Of a DNA stretch of 64,000 nucleotides, positions 18,371-25,601 are shown piece by piece. The first letter of the stretch is position 1. Each line of letters opens with the position of its first letter. The stretch is from Mycolicibacterium phocaicum (GTDB lineage: Bacteria; Actinomycetota; Actinomycetes; Mycobacteriales; Mycobacteriaceae). The notes beneath the pieces are model-generated. The model saw only the letters and a program-made list of their open reading frames with translations, did not search any database and was not told the DNA's origin. Location of the stretch: positions 4,712,001 through 4,776,000 of the forward strand of contig NZ_AP022616.1 of assembly GCF_010731115.1 (NCBI RefSeq). The letters run 5' to 3'. Both the position numbers and the translations under genes were made by a program.

Positions 18371-19499
18371 CGCGGACAGCCACACTCCACCGCGAATCGA
18401 TTTCGCCGGGTCGCCACGGCCGACCCTCGGCGTCGAATGGGAGTTCGCCCTCGTCGATGCCCGCACACGCGACCTGAGCAACGAGGCCGCCGCGGTCATC
18501 GCCGAGATCGGCGAGACCCCGCATGTGCACAAGGAATTGCTGCGCAACACCGTCGAAGTGGTCACCGGCGTCTGCGACACCGCAGGCGAGGCCATGGACG
18601 ATCTGCGGTCGACGCTCGGCCCGGTACGCCGGATCGTGCGTGATCGCGGCATGGAGCTGTTCTGCGCCGGCACCCACCCGTTCGCGGAGTGGGAGAGCCA
18701 GCAGCTCACCGAAGGGCAGCGCTACGCCGAGCTGATCAAGCGAACCCAATGGTGGGGCCGGCAGATGCTGATCTGGGGCGTGCACGTACACGTCGGGATT
18801 TCCTCGGCGCACAAGGTGATGCCGATCATCACGTCGCTGCTCAACCAGTACCCGCATCTGCTGGCGCTGTCGGCGTCGTCGCCGTACTGGGACGGTGAGG
18901 ACACCGGCTACGCCAGCAACCGGGCCATGATGTTCCAGCAGCTGCCGACCGCGGGCCTGCCGTTCCACTTCCAGAAGTGGTCGCACTTCGAGCGCTTCGT
19001 CTACGACCAGCGCAAGACCGGCATCATCGACCACATGAACGAAATCCGTTGGGACATCCGGCCGTCGCCGCATCTGGGCACGATCGAGGTCCGGATTTTC
19101 GACGGCGTGTCCAACATCGCCGAACTCGGTGCGCTGGTCGCGCTGACGCACTGCCTGATCGTCGACCTGGACCGCCGGCTGGACGCCGGCGAGCAGTTGC
19201 CGACCATGCCGCCCTGGCACGTGCAGGAGAACAAGTGGCGCGCGGCGCGGTACGGACTGGATGCCGAGATCATCCTGGATGCCGACAGCAACGAGCGGTT
19301 GGTCACCGAAGATCTGGACGAGCTGCTGAACCGGCTGGAACCGGTTGCGGCATCACTGAATTGCGCCGACGAGTTGGCTCGGGTGGTCGACATCTACACC
19401 TTGGGCGGCTCCTATCAACGCCAGCGCCGGGTCGCCGAGGAAACCGACGGGGATCTGCTGGAAGTCGTGGACGCATTGGTGTCGGAGCTGGAGTTGTAG
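18351..19499 (+). CDS. Glutamate-cysteine ligase family (YbdK-like)
   Basis: ATP-grasp-independent carboxylate-amine ligase of the GCS2/YbdK family, matching Rv0433. These enzymes join glutamate and cysteine weakly; the physiological substrate in mycobacteria is uncertain because they make mycothiol and not glutathione. Motifs seen are [11 protein letters not shown] near the N terminus, WGVHVHVGI, and [18 protein letters not shown]. The start is uncertain: GTG at 18351 gives 382 residues and overlaps sodC by 20 bp, while GTG at 18324 is also in frame; neither has a clear ribosome site. I prefer 18351 because its N terminus is closer to the family length. Confidence 0.88.
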   Translation: MSSLPGSADSHTPPRIDFAGSPRPTLGVEWEFALVDARTRDLSNEAAAVIAEIGETPHVHKELLRNTVEVVTGVCDTAGEAMDDLRSTLGPVRRIVRDRGMELFCAGTHPFAEWESQQLTEGQRYAELIKRTQWWGRQMLIWGVHVHVGISSAHKVMPIITSLLNQYPHLLALSASSPYWDGEDTGYASNRAMMFQQLPTAGLPFHFQKWSHFERFVYDQRKTGIIDHMNEIRWDIRPSPHLGTIEVRIFDGVSNIAELGALVALTHCLIVDLDRRLDAGEQLPTMPPWHVQENKWRAARYGLDAEIILDADSNERLVTEDLDELLNRLEPVAASLNCADELARVVDIYTLGGSYQRQRRVAEETDGDLLEVVDALVSELEL

Positions 19500-19501
19500 C
19501 C

Positions 19502-20137
19502 GTGCCCATCACGCCGATGTTCCCGCTGGAGTCCGCGCTGCTGCCCGGCGACGAACTGCCGCTGCGCATCTTCGAGCCGCGGTACGGCGAACTGGTGCGG
19601 GACTGCATGGCCGCCCCGGAGCAGGTGTTCGGCGTGGTGCTCATCTCGGCCGGCCGTGAGGTCGGTGGCGGCGATGCCCGATGCTCGGTCGGCGCGCTCG
19701 CCCACATCGACCGGTGCCAGCCGCAGGGCGTCGGCCGGTACATGTTGAGCTGCAGCGTGACCGACCGCATTCGAATAGTGCAGTGGCACAACGACGATCC
19801 GTACCCGCGCGCCGAAATCGAGAGATGGCCCGACGAGCCGGGGCCGGTGGTCCCGGAGGCGTCCATCGTGGCAGTCGAGGACCGGATCATCGCGCTGTTC
19901 GAACGCATCGCGTCGGCGCAGGGCGCGCGCCTGCGGGACCGGGCCTCGATCCTGGCCAGGACCGTCAAACCAGATGTGGGACAACGCCTCTACGCGCTGG
20001 CCGCACTACTGCCGATCGGCCAGGCCGACAAGTATTCGGTGCTGGCCGCGCCGAATGCCGCGGCCCGGCTGGAGGCGCTCGAGGAAGCGGTCGAGAGTCT
20101 CACCGCGATGGTGGAATTCCAGCTGTCCGAGGAGTAG
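19502..20137 (+). CDS. Lon N-terminal (substrate-binding) domain protein
   Basis: A 211-residue protein consisting only of the LON substrate-binding domain, without ATPase or protease; it matches Rv0434. It opens with PITPMFPLESALLPGDELPLRIFEPRY, typical of LON_substr_bdg. The GTG at 19502 is two bases past the ligase stop, so the two are coupled. Such stand-alone domains are common in actinobacteria; they may bind unfolded proteins, but the role is not established. Confidence 0.9.
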   Translation: MPITPMFPLESALLPGDELPLRIFEPRYGELVRDCMAAPEQVFGVVLISAGREVGGGDARCSVGALAHIDRCQPQGVGRYMLSCSVTDRIRIVQWHNDDPYPRAEIERWPDEPGPVVPEASIVAVEDRIIALFERIASAQGARLRDRASILARTVKPDVGQRLYALAALLPIGQADKYSVLAAPNAAARLEALEEAVESLTAMVEFQLSEE

Positions 20138-20218
20138 CGGCGGCCGTTCCGTGCAGGCGGGGTGGTGTGGCACCGCTTATCCTTGACACAGCTTGTTGTG
20201 TTACGGGGAGGGTTCACG

Positions 20219-21517
20219 ATGACGGGTTGGCAGGGGAGCGGTTACAACGGTCCCAACTACAACGGTCCCAACCCGGGTGGGGGCGCGGGCAGGTCGTCCG
20301 ACGAAGAAGAGACGGCGATTCACCAGACCACGCCACCGGCCGCCCCCGGATGGCCGCCGCAGACGCCGCCGCCGTTGAGCCAGCCGCCGGCCGGCGCGCC
20401 GCAGACACCGGCATGGGGCCAGCCGGCCGCGCCGCAGACCGGCGGGTGGGGCCAGGCCCCGAGCGGTTGGGGCCAACCGCCGGCACCGCCCACCGCGCCC
20501 GGTGGCTACGGCGCGCAGCCGTTCGTCACCCCGCCGAAGAAGAACAAGGTGCCGCTGATCATCGCGGCCATCGTGGTGGTGCTCGTCGTGCTCGGTGGCG
20601 GCATCTACTACGTCTACGACTCGTTCGGTTCGGGCGACAGCAGCGGCTCGAGCTCCGCCAGCGAGGTCGTCAAGGGCTACCTGGAGGCGCTGTCGAACGG
20701 CAACGCCGACACGGCACTGTCCTTCAGCAATGACCAGCCGGCCTCGAAGGAATTCCTCTCCAGCGACGTGCTGAAGAAGCAGATCGCCGAATGGCCGATC
20801 AGTGACATCCGCATCCTGAACGAAGACAAGACCATGGAGTCGATCGGCCGAGCCGACGTCCACGTGGCAGCCAAGTTCGGCGACAAGAACTCCGACGCCA
20901 CGATCCACGTCAAGAAGGAAGGCGGCAAGTGGCAGCTGGCCCACGCCGCCGTCAAGCTCGATCTGTCGTCGTTGAGCAGCTCCAACAATGCCGCAGACAA
21001 GACGATGACGGTGTTCGGTAAGGAGGTCAGCGAGGAATCGGCGATCTACGTGTTCCCCGGCTTCCTGGAACTCGGCAGCACCAGCCCGTACGTGACGGTC
21101 ACCAACAGCAAGCCGCTGCTGCTCGACGCCATCGAGGGATATTCGGCGAGCGCCTACCTGCAGCCGAAGTTCGCGCTCAACGATTCCGGCACCAAGACCA
21201 TCGCCAAGCTGCTGGACGCGGCGTACGGCAGCTGCTCGTCGTCGCGTTCGCTCGTCCCGCCCGCACCCTGCCCGGTGAAGATCAGCGACCGGGAACTGGT
21301 CGACGGCACCGTGACCTGGAGCCAACCCGACATGAGCGCCGTCAAGATCGGCGATCTGGACGAATACCGCATGGAAGTACGAATTTCCGGCGAGGTGCAC
21401 TACGAGGTCAGCGGCCAGGGCCGCCGCGGCGGGACCACGCGGGGCACGGTGACCTCGTACGTCACCGGCACCACCGCCGACGTCAGCGGCGAGCAGGTGA
21501 AGATCAAGTTCAACTGA
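20219..21517 (+). CDS. Pro-rich single-span membrane protein
   Basis: A 432-residue membrane protein. Residues 1-105 are a Gly/Pro/Gln/Trp-rich cytoplasmic region, followed by KKNK and one transmembrane helix (about 111-131). The outside part begins with a Ser-rich linker and a region like DUF4878/lumazine-binding-like lipoproteins (SASEVVKGYLEALSNGNADTALSF). The C-terminal half has a Cys pair (CSSSRSLVPPAPC) that may be a disulfide. GGGGAGG precedes ATG 20219. It is convergent with the methyltransferase gene and overlaps it by 8 bp. Function unknown; the architecture suggests an envelope protein with a phospho-regulated or disordered cytoplasmic tail. Confidence 0.8.
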   Translation: MTGWQGSGYNGPNYNGPNPGGGAGRSSDEEETAIHQTTPPAAPGWPPQTPPPLSQPPAGAPQTPAWGQPAAPQTGGWGQAPSGWGQPPAPPTAPGGYGAQPFVTPPKKNKVPLIIAAIVVVLVVLGGGIYYVYDSFGSGDSSGSSSASEVVKGYLEALSNGNADTALSFSNDQPASKEFLSSDVLKKQIAEWPISDIRILNEDKTMESIGRADVHVAAKFGDKNSDATIHVKKEGGKWQLAHAAVKLDLSSLSSSNNAADKTMTVFGKEVSEESAIYVFPGFLELGSTSPYVTVTNSKPLLLDAIEGYSASAYLQPKFALNDSGTKTIAKLLDAAYGSCSSSRSLVPPAPCPVKISDRELVDGTVTWSQPDMSAVKIGDLDEYRMEVRISGEVHYEVSGQGRRGGTTRGTVTSYVTGTTADVSGEQVKIKFN

Positions 21518-22421
21518 GCTTGGCGTCCACGAACTCGCTGCCGATGTCCGGCACCTCGCCGGCGACTTCCGGCTTGTACCGGGCGGTGACTTCGGCGGAG
21601 GTCTCGACCCCAGCCTGCCAGCCGTGGCGCGTCAGCCACTCGGCGACGTCTTCGCGCGGCTCTGGGTAGAAGAGCTCGGCGACGTCGGTCACCTGCTGAC
21701 CGGCTTTGGCGGCTTCCTCACGGATCGCATCCATCCGGGCTTTGCGGATGCGCTGGTTCTCCTCGCTGAAATAGTTGGCGCCGAAGCCCTCGACAGCGAC
21801 GCGGCTACCGGGCGCACTGAGTTCGTGGATACGGTCGAACAACAGATCCTGGGCCTCGGCGGGCAGGTAGGGCAGCAGCCCCTCGGCGAGCCAGGCCGTC
21901 GGCTGAGCGGGGTCGAAACCGCTTCGCCGCAAGGCTTCCGGCCAGTCCTGACGGAGGTCGATGGGTACGCCGACGTGCCGGGCGACCGGCTGAATGTCAT
22001 GGGCCGCCAGGGTTTCCTCCTTGAACGCCAGCACTTTCGGCTGGTCGATCTCGAAAACCACGGTGCCGTCCGGCCAGGGGAGTCGCCAGGCCCGCGCGTC
22101 CAATCCCGCGGCCAGGATGACCACCTGGCGGATGCCGTCGGCGCTGGTCGATGCGAAGAACTCGTCGAACCACTTGGTGCGCGCCGCCGCGTATGCCCAC
22201 ACCATGCGCATGCGTTGCGTCTGTGCCGAACCGGCAGCGCCGCCGGCGAACGGCGACGACCAGCCGGCCGCGGTGGCGGCGTCGATGAACAGCTGCGCGC
22301 AGGGATCGTCGAACAACGGCTTGTCAGAAGCGGATTCGGCGGCCCGGGCCATCGCCACCCCCAACGCGGTGGCGCCCACGCTTTCGGTGATGTCCCAGGA
22401 ATCGTCGTCAGTTCGCGCCAT
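21510..22421 (-). CDS. SAM-dependent methyltransferase (mycobacterial TIGR00027 type)
   Basis: A 303-residue S-adenosylmethionine-dependent methyltransferase of the leucine-carboxyl-methyltransferase-like group that is expanded in mycobacteria. It opens with DDDSWDITESVGATALGVA, has VVILAAGLDARAWRLPWP as the SAM-binding loop, FEIDQPKVLAFK for the ribose-binding acid and WLAEGLLPYLPAEAQ for the post-motif. The start at 22421 overlaps the end of mrpG by 14 bp on the same strand, so it may be co-transcribed with the Mrp operon. Substrate unknown. Confidence 0.92.
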   Translation of the reverse strand: MARTDDDSWDITESVGATALGVAMARAAESASDKPLFDDPCAQLFIDAATAAGWSSPFAGGAAGSAQTQRMRMVWAYAAARTKWFDEFFASTSADGIRQVVILAAGLDARAWRLPWPDGTVVFEIDQPKVLAFKEETLAAHDIQPVARHVGVPIDLRQDWPEALRRSGFDPAQPTAWLAEGLLPYLPAEAQDLLFDRIHELSAPGSRVAVEGFGANYFSEENQRIRKARMDAIREEAAKAGQQVTDVAELFYPEPREDVAEWLTRHGWQAGVETSAEVTARYKPEVAGEVPDIGSEFVDAKLS

Positions 22422-22743
22422 AGTCGTCCAATTCGTCGCGGATCAGTAGGTCGTCGCGGAAACTCTGTTCACGATAGGCGAGCTGGCCGACGCGGTTGGC
22501 CACCACCGGGGCGGTGATCAGGGTGAACAAGCCGGCCAGGATCAGCATGCCGACGTCGGCGTGCCCGCGCAGGCGCAGCCCGGCCCCGGTCAGCACCAGC
22601 AGCAGCCCCAGCACCTGGGGCTTACTGGCGGCCTGTAGCCGTGACAGCGTGTCCGGGAAACGCACGACGCCGATGGCCGCCGTCAGTGCCAGCACCGATC
22701 CGGCGAGCACCAAAACGCCTGCGATGATGTCGAATACGTTCAT
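22408..22743 (-). CDS. mrpG: Mrp Na+/H+ antiporter subunit G
   Basis: A 111-residue MnhG/PhaG-type membrane protein with three hydrophobic segments, starting MNVFDIIAGVLVLAGSVLAL and containing GVVRFPDTLSRLQAASKPQ, the family signature. It is the last antiporter gene: its ATG overlaps the mrpF stop (ATGA) and its end overlaps the methyltransferase start. MrpG is a small subunit of the multi-subunit complex that expels Na+ in exchange for protons. Confidence 0.92.
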   Translation of the reverse strand: MNVFDIIAGVLVLAGSVLALTAAIGVVRFPDTLSRLQAASKPQVLGLLLVLTGAGLRLRGHADVGMLILAGLFTLITAPVVANRVGQLAYREQSFRDDLLIRDELDDYGAN

Positions 22744-23015
22744 CGCGGCGGCTCCTGATCGGTGTCGCGGACACGGAACCGGGCCACGCTGACCGAGCCG
22801 ACGAAGGTGATCAGGGCCAGCGCCGTCAAGCTGTAGGTCGCCGTGGTGTCGAGGCTGTAAGCCGCCCACGTGCCGATGCCGCACATGGTGACGGCGACGA
22901 ACGTGTCCAGCGCGACCAGGCGGTCGAGGGTGCCGGGGCCGGCCAGCAGCCGGAACACCGTGATGGCCGCGGCCGCGATCAGCATCACAGCGGCGATGGT
23001 CCAGATGGTGTTCAT
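22740..23015 (-). CDS. mrpF: Mrp Na+/H+ antiporter subunit F
   Basis: A 91-residue MnhF-type protein with three transmembrane segments and the motif FRLLAGPGTLDRLVALDT. I chose the ATG at 23015 (MNTIWTIAAV), which overlaps the mrpE stop by 4 bp, over an upstream in-frame ATG that would add nine non-hydrophobic residues. MrpF forms part of the small-subunit module of the antiporter. Confidence 0.92.
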   Translation of the reverse strand: MNTIWTIAAVMLIAAAAITVFRLLAGPGTLDRLVALDTFVAVTMCGIGTWAAYSLDTTATYSLTALALITFVGSVSVARFRVRDTDQEPPR

Positions 23016-23542
23016 GCGGGGTCCGCTTCCAAAGGCTGCCAATGGGATTCACGTTCGAACGAGGCGATCATCAACCGCTCCACCTCGGCGATCTGGCGGT
23101 GGAACTGCTGCACCGCGCGCTCGGATCCGACGTCGAGCACGTGGACGTAGATCATCCGGCGCGCCTGGTCGACCTCCAGCACGATCGAGCCAGGGATGAG
23201 GTTGATGACGTTGACCGCCACTGCCAGCACGAGGTCGGATTTGAGGGCGAGCCGGGCCCGGAGCACCGCGGTCAGCGGTGGGGGTCCGGGTCTGACCGCC
23301 AGCCAGGCGAGTTGTAACGAGGACTGCACCAGGTAGTAGGCGACCTTGAGCACGAGCCACGCCAGGGAGAGGGGATGGAGCCGGCCCGCCACCGGCACCT
23401 GCGGCAATGGCAGCAGCACCGTGATCAGCACGGCGACGGCGAGGCCGCCGACGATGTTGGCGGCGGAGATGTTGCCCCACAACAGAATCCACACCGCCAT
23501 CAGCCAGACCAGGATGCCCACGCGCGGTAACCACTGCCTCAT
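23012..23542 (-). CDS. mrpE: Mrp Na+/H+ antiporter subunit E
   Basis: A 176-residue MnhE-type subunit. Two or three N-terminal transmembrane helices (LVWLMAVWILLWG and ANIVGGLAVAVLITVLLP) are followed by a cytoplasmic domain with NVINLIPGSIVLEVD, the MNHE signature, and YVHVLDVG. The ATG at 23542 overlaps the mrpD stop by 4 bp and the stop overlaps mrpF by 4 bp, so the run is fully coupled. Confidence 0.92.
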   Translation of the reverse strand: MRQWLPRVGILVWLMAVWILLWGNISAANIVGGLAVAVLITVLLPLPQVPVAGRLHPLSLAWLVLKVAYYLVQSSLQLAWLAVRPGPPPLTAVLRARLALKSDLVLAVAVNVINLIPGSIVLEVDQARRMIYVHVLDVGSERAVQQFHRQIAEVERLMIASFERESHWQPLEADPA

Positions 23543-25131
23543 GGCGCCAACACCACCGAGATGTACTGGCCGCGGTCGGCGACCTGGTCGGCGGCCCGCT
23601 CCGCGAACCCGAAGATGGGCCCCGCGAACACCGTCAGGGCGAGCCCCACCGCGATGAGCACCGCGGTCGGCGCCAGCATGCTGACGGGCATCCGGCCGAC
23701 GTCGGGCCGGTCGTCGACGGCCACGTTCGCCACCGGCTCGAGCAGGCCGGCCGGGGCCGCCGTGGACAGCATGCCCTCCGGCGCGTCGGCGCGGGCGCGC
23801 CAGAACGCGAGCGTCCACACCCGCGCCATGACGTACAGCGTCAGCAAGCTGGTGATGACCGAGCCGGCGACCAGTGCCCACGCGAGCACCGACGCGCTCT
23901 CGGTGCCGGCCTGCAGCAGCGCCACCTTGCCGATGAAACCCGAGAACGGCGGAATGCCACCGAGGTTCAGCGCCGGGATGATGAACACGAACGCCAGCAG
24001 CGGGCTGGCCGCCGCGAGTCCACCGAGTCGCTGCAGTGTCGAGGCCCCGGCCTGCCGCTCGATCAGCCCCACCACCAGGAAGAGCGTGGTCTGTACGACG
24101 ATGTGGTGGGCCACGTAGTAGATGGCGCCGGCCATGCCGATCCGGTTGGACACCGCGATACCGAACACCAGGTAGCCGATGTGGCTGACCAGGGTGAAGG
24201 ACAGCAGTCGCTTGATGTCGCTCTGGGCCATGGCGCCGAGGATGCCGATCAACATGGTGAGCAGCGCCGCGACCATGAGCACGCCGTCGAGCGAGCCGCC
24301 CGGGAACAGCAGCGTATGGGCCCGAATGATCGCGTAGACACCGACTTTGGTGAGCAGGCCGGCGAACACCGCGGTGACCGGTGCCGGGGCGGTGGGGTAG
24401 GAGTCGGGCAGCCATGCCGACAGCGGGAACACCGCCGCCTTGATGCCGAACGCCACCAGCAGCACCGCGAACAGCGCCGCCCGGGTGCCCGGGGTGATGC
24501 CGTCCAGCCGGTTCGCCAGCTCGGCGAGGTTCAGGGTGCCGGTGGCCGCGTAGGTGAGCGCGATGCCGATCAGGAAGATCACCGACGACACCATGGACAC
24601 CATGACGTAGCCGATGCCGGCGCGGACGCGTTCCTCACTGGCGCCGACGGTCAGCAGCACGAAGCTCGCGGCCAGCAGCACCTCGAAGCCGACGAACAGG
24701 TTGAACAGATCGCCCGCGAGGAACGCGATGCAGACGCCGGCCGACAGCACCAGGTAGGTCGGCAGGAAGATCGACACCGGCTGCTCGTCACCGCCGTCGC
24801 GGATACCCTGCCCGATGGCGTACCAGACCACGGCCAGCAGCACGATCGAGGACACCACCAGCATCAGGGCCGAAAGCCGGTCGACGACAAGCACTATGCC
24901 GAGCGGTCCCATGCCGGGTTCGGTCTGGCCCCAGCCGCCGACGTGGACGGCGACGGTCCCGCTGTGGTCGACGACGTAGACCAGCGCCGCGCAGACCGCC
25001 GTCATCGCGGCGAGCGCCACCAGCGCGACGACCTGCTGCAGCCGGGGCCGGCGGCCCGCGAACATCGTCGCGGCGGCCCCGAGGATCGGGATCAGAACGG
25101 GCAGCGGTGCCAGCACCGCACCCGTCGTCAC
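23539..25131 (-). CDS. mrpD: Mrp Na+/H+ antiporter subunit D
   Basis: A 530-residue polytopic protein of the NuoL/M/N-like family with about 14 transmembrane helices. The proton-channel sequence around FGIKAAVFPLSAWLPDSYPTAP carries the conserved Lys and Pro residues of antiporter-like subunits, and GAMAQSDIKRLLSFTLVSHIG is also characteristic. The start is GTG at 25131, overlapping the mrpC stop (GTGA). The C terminus has a hydrophilic loop (about 450-490) before the last helix. Confidence 0.93.
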   Translation of the reverse strand: MTTGAVLAPLPVLIPILGAAATMFAGRRPRLQQVVALVALAAMTAVCAALVYVVDHSGTVAVHVGGWGQTEPGMGPLGIVLVVDRLSALMLVVSSIVLLAVVWYAIGQGIRDGGDEQPVSIFLPTYLVLSAGVCIAFLAGDLFNLFVGFEVLLAASFVLLTVGASEERVRAGIGYVMVSMVSSVIFLIGIALTYAATGTLNLAELANRLDGITPGTRAALFAVLLVAFGIKAAVFPLSAWLPDSYPTAPAPVTAVFAGLLTKVGVYAIIRAHTLLFPGGSLDGVLMVAALLTMLIGILGAMAQSDIKRLLSFTLVSHIGYLVFGIAVSNRIGMAGAIYYVAHHIVVQTTLFLVVGLIERQAGASTLQRLGGLAAASPLLAFVFIIPALNLGGIPPFSGFIGKVALLQAGTESASVLAWALVAGSVITSLLTLYVMARVWTLAFWRARADAPEGMLSTAAPAGLLEPVANVAVDDRPDVGRMPVSMLAPTAVLIAVGLALTVFAGPIFGFAERAADQVADRGQYISVVLAP

Positions 25132-25601
25132 GCCTGCTCCACCGGGTCGGCGGGCAGCGCGTCGAGTTCCGCGGGCGCGTCGGCGTCGGTGACGACGGAC
25201 GGTTCGCCGCGGTCTTCCTCGACCGCCGGGGTGTCGGTGGTCGACAGCTGCGCCACCCGGCTGTCCTCGGGATCGTTGCCCACCTCTTCGACTGTCGTGA
25301 GGCGGTAGGCCCGGTAGATCAGCGCCAGTACGAACGCGGCGACACCCATGGTGATGACGATCGAGGTGAGGACCATGCCCTGCGCCAGCGGGTCGGCGGT
25401 TCCCGTCTGGCCGTGGCTGGTGCGGCCGCGCACCGGCGGATTACCGGAGTCACCCCCCATCACCAGGATCAGCAGGTTCACCGCGTTGCCGATCAGCAAC
25501 AGGCCCAACAGCATTCGGGTCAGGTTGCGCTCCAGCAGCAGGTACACGCCGGTGCCGGTGAGACCGCCGATGAGCACGAGCGGGACGAGATAGGTCGTCA
25601 T
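25128..25601 (-). CDS. mrpC: Mrp Na+/H+ antiporter subunit C
   Basis: A 157-residue NuoK-like subunit with three transmembrane helices (TGVYLLLERNLTRMLLGLLLI is the signature part). It has an acidic C-terminal extension of about 45 residues (TTVEEVGNDPEDSRVAQL and beyond) that many MrpC proteins lack. ATG at 25601 overlaps the mrpA stop by 4 bp. Confidence 0.93.
   Translation of the reverse strand: MTTYLVPLVLIGGLTGTGVYLLLERNLTRMLLGLLLIGNAVNLLILVMGGDSGNPPVRGRTSHGQTGTADPLAQGMVLTSIVITMGVAAFVLALIYRAYRLTTVEEVGNDPEDSRVAQLSTTDTPAVEEDRGEPSVVTDADAPAELDALPADPVEQA

Noticed and set aside
20183..20210. TTGACA promoter before the Pro-rich membrane protein
   Set aside because: TTGACA at 20183 lacks a matching -10 at 16-18 bp; it remains only a possibility.
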